A stretch of DNA of 64,000 nt. Source: Branchiibius cervicis. Its GTDB lineage: Bacteria; Actinomycetota; Actinomycetes; Actinomycetales; Dermatophilaceae. Positions 35,025 to 42,689 of this stretch are shown in pieces. The DNA lies in contig NZ_JBHSWJ010000002.1 in assembly GCF_042661605.1 (NCBI RefSeq), positions 2,914,001-2,978,000 of the forward strand. Reading direction: 5' to 3'. The notes below the pieces were generated by a model. That model saw only the letters and a program-made list of their open reading frames with translations. It searched no databases and was not told the origin of the DNA. A program made the translations under genes and the position numbers. Numbering within the stretch: position 1 is the first letter of the stretch; each line of letters opens with the position of its first letter.

Positions 35025-35443
35025 GCCGCGTCCCCTTTCCCGCTGGGCGCGAAGACGGGTACGACGATGGTGCCGCGATCCTCGAACCGCACCGTGAGCG
35101 GCAGGTCGAGCGGCAGGTGCTCCGGATCGGGCGGCACGTCGACGACATTGCTGAGCATTCGCGGACCTTCCTCCAGTTGCACCAGGGCGATGACGAACGG
35201 CGGGGTGAAGCCGGGCGCTGGGCGATGGCTGATCACGTAGGAGTAGAGGGTGGCCCGCCCGGAGGCGGCGAACCAGTCGTACTTCTGGGAACCGCACGTC
35301 GCACACGAGCTCTGCGGGTAGGCGCGGACGGTTGCGCATTCCTGGCACCGCTGCAGACGCAGCTCGCCGTCGCGAGCGGCGTCCCAATACGGCTGGGTCT
35401 CCGGCGTCGGCACCGGAAGGAGTTTGGTCAGTGGTGGGGTCAT
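35021..35443 (-). CDS. DUF35 OB-fold/zinc-ribbon acyl-CoA-associated protein
   Basis: The 140-residue protein has the rubredoxin-like zinc ribbon CQECATVRAYPQSSCATCG (two CxxC pairs, about 33-51) and an OB fold (TLYSYVISHRPAPGFTPPFVIALVQL). DUF35 proteins form complexes with thiolase-fold enzymes and shuttle or hold acyl-CoA. Overlaps of 4 bp with both neighbours indicate tight coupling with the thiolase-fold protein and the metallo-hydrolase. Confidence 0.92.
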   Translation of the reverse strand: MTPPLTKLLPVPTPETQPYWDAARDGELRLQRCQECATVRAYPQSSCATCGSQKYDWFAASGRATLYSYVISHRPAPGFTPPFVIALVQLEEGPRMLSNVVDVPPDPEHLPLDLPLTVRFEDRGTIVVPVFAPSGKGDAA

Positions 35444-36300
35444 GCGGGCACACCTCCGGAGTCGGACCGGTCACGGGTGGTGACCAGGTAGGCGAGATGG
35501 GACTGGACGGACGCTTCGGCCGCCGGTCGGCGCTGGGCCGGCAGGTGCGGGTAGATCGCGTCGGTGATGGCCCCGATCGACGTGACGCCCGCGTCGACCA
35601 ACTGGGCGATCTGGGCGACGCGGGCCAGCCGGACCTCGGTGAGCCGGTCGATGGTCGCGACCGGATCGCCGACCGGGGTGCCGTGACCGGGCAGAATGAC
35701 CGCACTGCCGGAATCTGCCGCCGCGCGGATCAGGGTCAGGGAATCCAGGAAGTCCGCCAGCGGTCCGAAAACCGCTGATGACCGCCCGCCGAGGATGGTG
35801 TCGCCGGTGAGCAGGACGTCATCACCGGGCACCTGGAAGGTCAGCGAATCGTCGGAGTGGCCCGGGGTTCGCAGCGCCGTGATGGTCACTCCGCCGAGGT
35901 CCAGCTGCCAGGCAGGACCGATGGGCCGGGTCGGCAGATGCAGGACGACCCGCTCGTCGACGATGGCCGAGTAGATGGGCGCGCCGGTCAACTCAGCCAA
36001 TTGGCGGGCTCCGCCGAAGTGGTCGGGGTGCCCGTGGCTGACCAGAATGGCCGCGATCTGCCACCCGCGACGGCGCGCTGTGTCGATGATCGCCGCCAGA
36101 TGCTCGGGCGCCTCGTCACCGGGATCGACCACGGCACAGGCGTTTCCGCCGGGGGCACCGATCAACCAGGTGTTGGTCCCCTCGTAGGTCCACGCGCTGG
36201 CGTTGGGTGCCAACAGGTGGACGGCGTGGTCGGTTACCTGGTGGGCGGTGCCCGGTTCGATATCGAACCATTGCCCGGTCACTGGGTCGGTACGCCGCAT
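35440..36300 (-). CDS. Metallo-beta-lactamase-fold hydrolase
   Basis: The 286-residue protein has the metal motif SHGHPDHFGGA (HxHxDH, about 90-100), GHSDDSL, TGDTILGG and LPGHGTPVGD. A C-terminal helical domain follows with RRPAAEASVQSHLAYLV, as in glyoxalase II-like/LACTB2-type enzymes. In this operon it may be a CoA-thioesterase or lactonase; the substrate is not visible. ATG 36300 overlaps the end of the MFS gene by 22 bp. Confidence 0.88.
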   Translation of the reverse strand: MRRTDPVTGQWFDIEPGTAHQVTDHAVHLLAPNASAWTYEGTNTWLIGAPGGNACAVVDPGDEAPEHLAAIIDTARRRGWQIAAILVSHGHPDHFGGARQLAELTGAPIYSAIVDERVVLHLPTRPIGPAWQLDLGGVTITALRTPGHSDDSLTFQVPGDDVLLTGDTILGGRSSAVFGPLADFLDSLTLIRAAADSGSAVILPGHGTPVGDPVATIDRLTEVRLARVAQIAQLVDAGVTSIGAITDAIYPHLPAQRRPAAEASVQSHLAYLVTTRDRSDSGGVPA

Positions 36301-37775
36301 GGTGTCCCCTCTCGGACGTCGGGTGCCGCACTCGCGGCGTCGGTTTCCTCCGCCGGCGACCGGCGGCTGCTCAGGATTGATAGGGCGGTGCCGGCCAACG
36401 AGACGATCACCATGAACACGTACGTCGCGCGGTAACCGCGCACGAGGGCGGCGGCGGTGTGCGGGTCGACGCCGGTCAGCCCACCGGTGAACACGGCGGC
36501 CCGTTGGGCTGCGGGCAAGGGAGCGGCCAGCAGGGTCAGGGACACGGCAGAGCCCATGACCATCGCGGTGTTCTGTAGGACGAGCCGGACCGCGTTGGAG
36601 GCGCCCAGCCGGTCCGGCGGGGTGCCGTCCAGGATCGCGGTCACGTTGGCGGGCATGAACATTCCCGAGCCCAGGCCGACCAGCAGGATGCCGGGCAGCA
36701 TCAGGGCGTAGTCGACGTGCGGGCCCACGGTGACCAGGAGCAGGAGCAACCCGACCGTGGCGACTGCGCTGCCGCCCGCCGCGATGACCCGCGGACTGAA
36801 CCGGCGCGAGAGCCGGCCGATCGACAACGACCCGACCACGACGGCCCCCGACAACGGCAGGACCGCGATGCCGGCGTGCAGGGCGGTGTCGCCGCGCACG
36901 GCTTGGAAGTACAGGGCCACGACCAGCACGACCGACGAGCGGGCGAGCACGTTGAGGAAGGCCGCGGCGTTGCCGATCGCGAAGGTCCGGTCGGTGAGCA
37001 ACTGCAGGTCGAGCACGGGACTGGCGATCCGGCGTTCGAGCACCACGAACGCGGGCATCAGCACCACGAACACAGCCAGTCCGATCAGTACCACCGGGCT
37101 GTTCCAGCCGGCCAGTCCGACTTCCGAGAGGGCCAGCAGCAGACCGACGATGGCCGCTGCGAAGAGAGCATTGCCCCGAAGGTCGAGGCTGCGCGGCCCG
37201 TCCGCACCCGGCGTACGACGAAGAACGACGAAACCCCAGATCAGACAGGCCAATCCGACGGGCACGTTGAACCAGAAGACCCACTGCCAGCCCCACACCG
37301 TCACCAGCGCACCCCCCACAGTGGGGCCGACGAGTGCCGCAAGGGAGAAGGAGGACAGGTAGATGCCCATCCCCGTACTCAGCAGACGAGGCGGGAAGGC
37401 GGCGCTGACGATCGCGGCGCTGTTGGTCAACAGCATCGCGGAGGCGGCGGCCTGGACGACTCGTGCGACGAGCAGGATCTGAATGCTGGGAGCGAAACCG
37501 AGGGCCAGGCTGGCGCCGGTGTAGAGGGCCAGTCCGACGAGGTACATCGTGCGGCGACCGAAGAGGTCGGCGCAGCGGCCCCACGCCAGGGTCGAGGCGG
37601 TCCCGACCAACAGATAGGACAGCAGCACCCAGGACGTCGCGCTGGCAGAAGCGTGGAAGTGAGCGGAGATCGCGGGGAGGGCGGTGTTGAGTGCGCTGGC
37701 GTTCAGGGAGGTGAGGATGCTGGCGAGACCGACGACCGACAGCGCCCGCCAGGCGTATCCGACATCTTCCGGCAC
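36279..37775 (-). CDS. DHA2-type MFS drug/acid exporter
   Basis: The protein has about 498 residues and 14 predicted membrane helices. It has the motifs LNASALNTALPAISAHF (helix 1), LAWGRCADLFGRRTMYLVGL and LGSGMFMPANVTAILDGTPPD-RLGASNAV of the DHA2 (EmrB) family. GTG 37775 is preferred, with GGAG five bases upstream; ATG 37829 would add 18 residues overlapping the promoter area. It heads the operon MFS - metallo-hydrolase - DUF35 - thiolase-like. Confidence 0.88.
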   Translation of the reverse strand: MPEDVGYAWRALSVVGLASILTSLNASALNTALPAISAHFHASASATSWVLLSYLLVGTASTLAWGRCADLFGRRTMYLVGLALYTGASLALGFAPSIQILLVARVVQAAASAMLLTNSAAIVSAAFPPRLLSTGMGIYLSSFSLAALVGPTVGGALVTVWGWQWVFWFNVPVGLACLIWGFVVLRRTPGADGPRSLDLRGNALFAAAIVGLLLALSEVGLAGWNSPVVLIGLAVFVVLMPAFVVLERRIASPVLDLQLLTDRTFAIGNAAAFLNVLARSSVVLVVALYFQAVRGDTALHAGIAVLPLSGAVVVGSLSIGRLSRRFSPRVIAAGGSAVATVGLLLLLVTVGPHVDYALMLPGILLVGLGSGMFMPANVTAILDGTPPDRLGASNAVRLVLQNTAMVMGSAVSLTLLAAPLPAAQRAAVFTGGLTGVDPHTAAALVRGYRATYVFMVIVSLAGTALSILSSRRSPAEETDAASAAPDVREGTPCGVPTQ

Positions 37776-37839
37776 CGTTGCTCCGACCTCAGCTCTGCAA
37801 CCCGGGTGCTGGCACCCGTTCGGCGCCACCCGCTACTTG

Positions 37840-37861
37840 AAATGCGTTCTAGAATGACTTC
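37840..37861. promoter_or_regulatory. Second copy of the TTCTAGAAT palindrome, candidate TetR operator
   Basis: This 22-bp stretch is centred on TCTAGA (TTCTAGAAT at 37847-37855) and matches the element at 33771-33792 at 7 of 11 bases in the left half and 8 of 11 in the right half. It lies in the divergent region between the exporter operon and the tetR gene. Confidence 0.55.
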
Positions 37862-37864
37862 TAT

Positions 37865-37880
37865 CATGATGTGGGTCACA
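37865..37880. promoter_or_regulatory. CRP/GlxR-like site near the divergent promoters
   Basis: CATGA-N6-TCACA: one half-site is perfect, the other has two mismatches. It is 22 bp centre to centre from the palindrome, in the same relative order as at 33771-33816 (27 bp). Confidence 0.4.
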
Positions 37881-37954
37881 GTGGAAGGCGGGCGCGGCGG
37901 CGGATTCCGCTGCAGCCTTCGGTCCGGCCTGTCCGCCGATAGGCTGGCCGGATC

Positions 37955-38578
37955 ATGAGCACCGCCCTCACGCCGGAGAGCGCCGACCAGGCGCCACGGC
38001 CCGCGCGTCAGTGGGGTCGCACGTCGGCGACCCGTACGGCGATCCTGGACGCCGCGCTCGAGGTGTTCCTGGAAGCGGGGTACGAGGAGGCCAACGTCGC
38101 CGACATCGTGCGGCGCTCCGGGCGCAGCGTCGGGAGCATCTACCACCACTTCGGCGGCAAGCCGGAACTGTTCATCGCCCTGTGGGAAAGCACGCAGGAC
38201 GGCTACTTCGCTGCCGCTGCCACCGCCGTGGCGCAGACACGTGCTCGCGGCGAGCGCTCCCCGGCGGCGCTCTTCACCGCCGGCGCCGAAGCGTATCTGC
38301 TGGCCGTGTGGCAGAACCGCGTCGCAGTGCGAATGTTCCTCTCCGACTACGGTCCTCCGCAATTGCGAGCGCTCGAACGCGAACGCAGCCAGACCTGGAT
38401 CCGGCAGAACTCGATGCTGCTGGCCGTCGACGACAGCCCCCTCAGCCGGGTGCGGGTGAGTGTGCTGACCTCGATCGTCGGCGACGGGGCGCGGGAGATC
38501 ATCCTGCTGGAATCCGAAGAGGAGATGTCGCAGATCGTGGACGCGACGCTGCAGTTCATCGCCCGCGTCGCGGTGTAG
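37955..38578 (+). CDS. TetR family transcriptional regulator
   Basis: The 207-residue protein has the TetR HTH at about 24-70: TRTAILDAALEVFLEAGYEEA, then DIVRRSGRSVGSIYHHFGGK and ELFIALWES. The C-terminal ligand domain is not assignable to a ligand. It is divergent from the exporter operon. Together with the two palindromes at 33771 and 37840 this suggests it represses both catabolic operons and probably itself, released by an acyl-CoA or acid inducer (inferred). Confidence 0.92.
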   Translation: MSTALTPESADQAPRPARQWGRTSATRTAILDAALEVFLEAGYEEANVADIVRRSGRSVGSIYHHFGGKPELFIALWESTQDGYFAAAATAVAQTRARGERSPAALFTAGAEAYLLAVWQNRVAVRMFLSDYGPPQLRALERERSQTWIRQNSMLLAVDDSPLSRVRVSVLTSIVGDGAREIILLESEEEMSQIVDATLQFIARVAV

Positions 38579-38605
38579 GCGACGGGGCCCCTTCCGCGCG
38601 CAGAC

Positions 38606-38621
38606 TGTGATGCGGGTCACT
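38606..38621. promoter_or_regulatory. CRP/GlxR-like site upstream of the lipase
   Basis: TGTGA-N6-TCACT matches the CRP-type consensus except for the last base. It lies about 49 bp upstream of the lipase start codon, after the tetR stop. Confidence 0.55.
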
Positions 38622-38669
38622 CTCCGCTACGCTACCTACTACTTGGTAACTAGGGAGAGGACCTGCTCA

Positions 38670-39950
38670 ATGTTGCGCACTGTCTCCACTGCCGCCGCCG
38701 CGGCAGTCCTTGCCGCGGGAGGCCTCACCGCTCTCGCGCCGAATGCTTCGGCCGCGTCGTTCTACGACCCGCCGCCCTCGATCCCGTCTGCCCCCGGCAC
38801 GGTGATCGATTCCCAGCAGGTGTCGACCAACTATGCGGCCACCGCCACGAAGATCATGTACTCCTCGATCGACTCCAACGGGCAACCGGTAGCCGTGACG
38901 GGGATGTACCTGCAGCCGAGGGTTGCGTGGAAAGGGTCCGGCTCCCGCCCGCTGGTGTCCTACGCATTCGGCACGATCGGTCAGGGCGACCAATGCGCCC
39001 CGTCCAAGTTGTTGCAGAACCCGATCGGCATCTCCGGCAACGGCAATGGTGGCATCACGACGGCACTGGGGTATGACGCCATTTTCGTGGGCGACCTTCT
39101 CAACCGGGGCTATTCGGTCGTCGTGACTGACTACGTCGGCCTCGGCACCACTGACCGGGTCCATACCTACATGAACCGTCTCGACCAGGGTCACGCCGTA
39201 CTCGATGCGGTGCGGGCCGCCCGGAATCTGCCGGGCACCGACATCACGACATCCTCGCGGGTCGCCACCTGGGGTTACAGCCAGGGTGGCGGCGCAACGG
39301 GTTCGGCAGCGGAGTTGCAGCCCAGCTACGCACCCGACGTGCCGTTGGCCGGATCATTCGTCGGCGCTCCCCCGGCCGACCTGGGGGTCGTCATCAAGGG
39401 CATCGAGGGCAATGCGATCGCCGGGGTGCTCGGTTACGCGATCAACGGCCTGGCCCGGTCCTACCCGGCGCTGCAGCCGATCCTCGACGCGAACACCAAC
39501 GACGCCGGCAAGGCAGTGCTGAAATCGCTGTCGACACAGTGCATCGCCGACACCGTGCTGTCTTACGGTGGCGCGAAGAGCACGCAGTGGATCACCGGCG
39601 GACGCTCACTCAGCGACGTCATCGCGGCGAACCCGGTTGCGCAACAGATCGTGGACTCCCAGCGCATCGGACGGCTCAGGCCGGCATCACCGGTGTTGCT
39701 GACCACCGACCTGGCCGACCAGACGGTGCCGCACAGCCAGGTGCGGCAGTTGGCCGTCGATTGGTGCGCAAAGGGCGCCCGGGTCAACTACACGACGTAC
39801 GGGCTGAACGTCCAGGACGGTGACAAGCTCGCACTGCACCACGTGGCCGGAATGGTCGAGAGCTGGCAGCCGGCGTTGAACTGGGTGTCTGCGCGCCTGG
39901 CGGGAGTGCCGGAATACGGCAACTGCTTGTTCCTGCCGCTGCTGAAGTAG
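38670..39950 (+). CDS. Secreted lipase (secretory LIP-family alpha/beta hydrolase)
   Basis: This protein has about 426 residues. ATG 38670 is preferred, with GAGAGG upstream. It starts with a Sec signal peptide (MLRTVSTAAAAAVLAAGG, cleavage after ASA near residue 28). The nucleophile elbow is ATWGYSQGGGATG (GxSxGG). AFGTIGQGDQCAPS, the GYSVVVTDYVGLGT oxyanion region, and a late Asp/His (LLTTDLADQTVPHSQ, HHVAGM) fit the triad and the family. It hydrolyses esters or triglycerides outside the cell and may feed the nearby fatty-acid-type cluster. It ends in a hairpin terminator. Confidence 0.88.
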   Translation: MLRTVSTAAAAAVLAAGGLTALAPNASAASFYDPPPSIPSAPGTVIDSQQVSTNYAATATKIMYSSIDSNGQPVAVTGMYLQPRVAWKGSGSRPLVSYAFGTIGQGDQCAPSKLLQNPIGISGNGNGGITTALGYDAIFVGDLLNRGYSVVVTDYVGLGTTDRVHTYMNRLDQGHAVLDAVRAARNLPGTDITTSSRVATWGYSQGGGATGSAAELQPSYAPDVPLAGSFVGAPPADLGVVIKGIEGNAIAGVLGYAINGLARSYPALQPILDANTNDAGKAVLKSLSTQCIADTVLSYGGAKSTQWITGGRSLSDVIAANPVAQQIVDSQRIGRLRPASPVLLTTDLADQTVPHSQVRQLAVDWCAKGARVNYTTYGLNVQDGDKLALHHVAGMVESWQPALNWVSARLAGVPEYGNCLFLPLLK

Positions 39951-39956
39951 CCGCTT

Positions 39957-40003
39957 CGGCCTGGCCCTCGCTTGCCCTCTCGGTTGCAAGCGGGGTCGGG
40001 CCG
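39957..40003 (+). terminator. Hairpin terminator after the lipase gene
   Basis: A perfect 7-bp inner stem cgcttgc/gcaagcg is extended by about ten more pairs with one bulge (cggcctggccc with gggtcgggccg). It begins 7 bp after the stop codon and is followed by tcttgtg. Confidence 0.75.
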
Positions 40004-40063
40004 TCTTGTGCGCGGCGGTTACTCTTGGTGGCGCGTATGGCGAGCGATCGGCGTACGTTCCCC

Positions 40064-40136
40064 GCCCTCGTAGCTCAGGGGATAGAGCACCGCTCTCCTA
40101 AAGCGGGTGTCGCATGTTCGAATCATGCCGGGGGCA
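40064..40136 (+). tRNA. tRNA-Arg (anticodon CCT)
   Basis: The sequence folds as a 73-nt tRNA. The acceptor gccctcg pairs with cgggggc, D-arm tagctcaggggatagagca, anticodon loop ctcctaa with CCT for AGG codons, and T-arm gcatgttcgaatcatgc. CCA is not encoded. Accessory genes follow directly, so it is the probable integration point of the second island. Confidence 0.95.
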
Positions 40137-40258
40137 CTTCCCAAGAGGTACCGCCAACATGCAGATTCTTGGGCCGACTGCACCTGGGACGCTTCCCCCT
40201 TCCGATGATCAATCCTCAATCAGTCCTCAGTTTCCGTAGAACCTAGTACCGTGCGCGA

Positions 40259-41098
40259 GTGAGCGAGTCCAATTCGAGCGCAGGCGGCGGCTGGGCGATC
40301 CAACTCACGATCGACGAACGCCTAGCACGCCGGCGGAGGCCGTGGTCGTGGCTACTACCGTTGGTCGTCGTTCTACTGCCCATCGTCGGTACTTTTCTAC
40401 TGACCCTGGGCCAGGGTTTTTCCAACGAGGGTGACTGGACGGCGGCGGCCATAGGACTGTTGCTAATGAGTGCGGCTGGGGTCCTTCAATGGCAGATGCA
40501 GGCGGCCGACCACCGTCTCGATGAGCTTGAGGCGTCAGAGGCCGACCGCCTGCGGGTCACTGTAAAGGACGCGCTACAGCCCCTGGCCAGCGTGATCGCC
40601 GACATCCCCACGCTCACCCCCGGTAAACGGAAGGAACGAACCCGGGGAGCTGCTCAAGCAGCAGTAGGAGCCCTCATCCTGCTCTTCAGGAATGTCGAGC
40701 GGCTGCGCGCCGTCGTGTATGTGATCGATGACTTCGATCCAGCCGTGCCGGATGCAAGGAAGACCATGTCAGCCGTTGCGCATCAGGGACGCGGGGAGAC
40801 TCCGCGACCCTTCGAGACCGGCACCAATCGCGGGGACCTCGCGTTCAAGATGATCGAAGAAGCCAGGTCGGTCTTTGTGCCGGACCTGGATCTAGTCGAC
40901 CCTCCTGACTATGCAGGAACGCGGGTCGGATACGGAACGTTCATCTCCGCGGCTATCACTGGAGCGAACACCGGCTACGGCATGGTGACAGTCGATGCCC
41001 CTCATGCAAACGACTTGACTGGCACGGATAGGGAGATTGTCATCCTGGTCGCACACCTGCTTGCAATCGCCTACAGCATCACTGACTCGAAGCCTTGA
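40259..41098 (+). CDS. Membrane protein with GAF-like domain
   Basis: The 279-residue protein has two helices near the N-terminus (WSWLLPLVVVLLPIVGTFLL, about 29-48; TAAAIGLLLMSAAGVLQW, about 61-78), then a short coiled-coil (ADHRLDELEASEADRLRVTV). A C-terminal alpha/beta domain (about 145-275) resembles a GAF-type sensor: FETGTNRGDLAFKMIEEARS, a VGYGTFISAAITGANTGYGM strand pair, and a final helix IVILVAHLLAIAYSI. GAF domains bind small ligands. Its place next to the tRNA and a DUF4062-like gene suggests a defence or stress role, but this is inferred. GTG 40259. Confidence 0.65.
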   Translation: MSESNSSAGGGWAIQLTIDERLARRRRPWSWLLPLVVVLLPIVGTFLLTLGQGFSNEGDWTAAAIGLLLMSAAGVLQWQMQAADHRLDELEASEADRLRVTVKDALQPLASVIADIPTLTPGKRKERTRGAAQAAVGALILLFRNVERLRAVVYVIDDFDPAVPDARKTMSAVAHQGRGETPRPFETGTNRGDLAFKMIEEARSVFVPDLDLVDPPDYAGTRVGYGTFISAAITGANTGYGMVTVDAPHANDLTGTDREIVILVAHLLAIAYSITDSKP

Positions 41099-41212
41099 TC
41101 CAGTGCACCCCCTGACTGTCACACCCTTGGCCCATGATTGTGCGCGTTGAGCTAGCCAGACCACGACTAGCCGCTAACATTCCAACGACACGACGATTCG
41201 AGGATGGTTGCT

Positions 41213-41386
41213 ATGGGCAAGATCCGAGTAACTCGTACGCCCCAGGAGGGCGACAACTTGGGTTCGACTCAGTCCATCGACGAGATCTGGGCCGCAGCGC
41301 GCCGTGCTACCCGCGCGGAGGCACCGATTATTCGGCGCCGCGCCGCGCGATCGGTGAACTCCCAACGACCCAATCCCGCACGCTAG
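41213..41386 (+). CDS. Small basic hypothetical protein
   Basis: The 57-residue protein starts MGKIRVTRTPQEGDNLGSTQ and ends with basic RRRAARSVNSQRPNPAR. GAGG lies about 10 bases upstream of the ATG at 41213. An in-frame ATG at 41204 lies too close to that GAGG. The frame and sequence are plausible but short, and no family is recognised. Confidence 0.4.
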   Translation: MGKIRVTRTPQEGDNLGSTQSIDEIWAAARRATRAEAPIIRRRAARSVNSQRPNPAR

Positions 41387-41716
41387 ACCCGACTCTGCAG
41401 AGTCCTTCGAGATCGCCCCGTTTAGCGTTCCGAGAGGTCCCAATCCGGCGTGAATACGCCGGACAACACGGCCATGGTCGCCGTCGTGTGGATTGCTATA
41501 GGCGCCGACGCTTGACGTGGGGTGTCCAAGCCTTCGCTGAACCCGACGTGCTGGCACGGCCAAGCCCGACCAACCCAGCGGTCGCGATCACGATGGTGAC
41601 AAGACAGTCAAGTAGTCGCGAGCTTTGGCTTTGAGCCGCCTCCTCGGCCGTTTGAGTAGAGCCCGTCCCGGTCTCACCCCGCCCGCTCCCTCCTTCTCAA
41701 CGACAGGATGTGTGTC
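41387..41716. other. 330-bp stretch without a confident gene
   Basis: Open frames here have unconvincing composition. A short hydrophobic frame (MVAVVWIAIG near 41480) is interrupted by a stop. I see no RNA gene or repeat. It contains the promoter region of the DUF4062-like gene. Confidence 0.4.
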
Positions 41717-42616
41717 ATGCCAACCCAGATGAACGGTCTGCTTGTGCTCATCGCATCGCCGACGGACACAAAGGAGGAGCGCGCAGCGGTCCGCAACGGT
41801 CTTGTGGACTGGAACATTCAACGTGGCCGCCGAGACAGGATCGCAGTTTTACCCTGGCTGTGGGAACGGAGTGCAGTTCCGATGATGGGCGGTCATCCAC
41901 AGGCCTTGGTCAATAGTCAGGCGGTCGATCAAGCCGACGTCGTCGTGGCGTTCTTCGACGCACGGCTGGGCAGCCCTACCGACGTCGACGTCTCCGGCAC
42001 GGCCGAAGAGATCAACCGCGCGATCACTCTGGGAAAGCCGGTACACGTCTACTTCTCAACCGAGCCTCTTGACCGCTCGAGTCTCAATACAGATCAATAC
42101 GCTGCCCTCCAAGACTTCCGACACGATCTTGAATCGCGCGGCCTGCTGGGCGAGTACAGCGACCCAACCGATTTGGCGGCTCAAGTCGCGCGGGCAGTCG
42201 AGCACGACATCACGGCGAACGACTGGAGCGATCTCAAAGGCAGTCAACCGTCCGCGTCACCAAGTCCCCGCGGCGCGATCCTGAACTGGCATCACGACCA
42301 TGAAAAAGAACAGCAGGGGCTCGACCAGCGCGGCAACATGAAGTACCGGACGCTGAGCAATGATCTCGTCGTCCAGAATACCGGCGACCAGGATGCAGAG
42401 GATCTCCGCTTCACGGTGTCGGCGATCGGCGACACCCCGTTTCACTTTGACGAGCCGCAGACAGCTGTGACCGTCCTGCAGGGCTCACAGATGTCCTGGC
42501 TGCTGATATTCGCACCACACATGGGATCCACTGGTCGAACGGTGCTGATCGAGGCCGAGTGGCGCGAAGGTAACGAAGCGCGCTCGAAACGTTGGACGGT
42601 CACCCTTAAGAACTAA
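41717..42616 (+). CDS. DUF4062/TIR-like domain protein with C-terminal beta domain, candidate defence effector
   Basis: This has about 299 residues from ATG 41717 (AGGA eight bases upstream; ATG 41708 also possible). The N-terminal alpha/beta domain (about 8-150) has NGLLVLIASPTDTKEERAAV, a conserved IAVLPWLWERSAVPMMGGHPQ, VDQADVVVAFFDARLGSPT and GTAEEINRAITLGKPVHVYF. This is the layout of DUF4062-type, TIR/deoxyribosyltransferase-like domains found in abortive-infection and NAD-degrading effectors. A C-terminal immunoglobulin-like segment (LRFTVSAIGDTPFHF to the end) may bind the trigger. Catalytic residues are not certain. It lies between tRNA-Arg and the integrase. Confidence 0.65.
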   Translation: MPTQMNGLLVLIASPTDTKEERAAVRNGLVDWNIQRGRRDRIAVLPWLWERSAVPMMGGHPQALVNSQAVDQADVVVAFFDARLGSPTDVDVSGTAEEINRAITLGKPVHVYFSTEPLDRSSLNTDQYAALQDFRHDLESRGLLGEYSDPTDLAAQVARAVEHDITANDWSDLKGSQPSASPSPRGAILNWHHDHEKEQQGLDQRGNMKYRTLSNDLVVQNTGDQDAEDLRFTVSAIGDTPFHFDEPQTAVTVLQGSQMSWLLIFAPHMGSTGRTVLIEAEWREGNEARSKRWTVTLKN

Positions 42617-42689
42617 TCGAGCGCGACCAGCCAGCTGGTCCGGCAGCCGCAATCCGGTGGCTGTGCCATTGAGCGCCGGCGGCTGCAAT

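Noticed and set aside
41134..41634. A 166-residue plus-strand frame in the second island
   Set aside because: It overlaps the better small frame at 41213-41386 and has no coherent fold or start signal.
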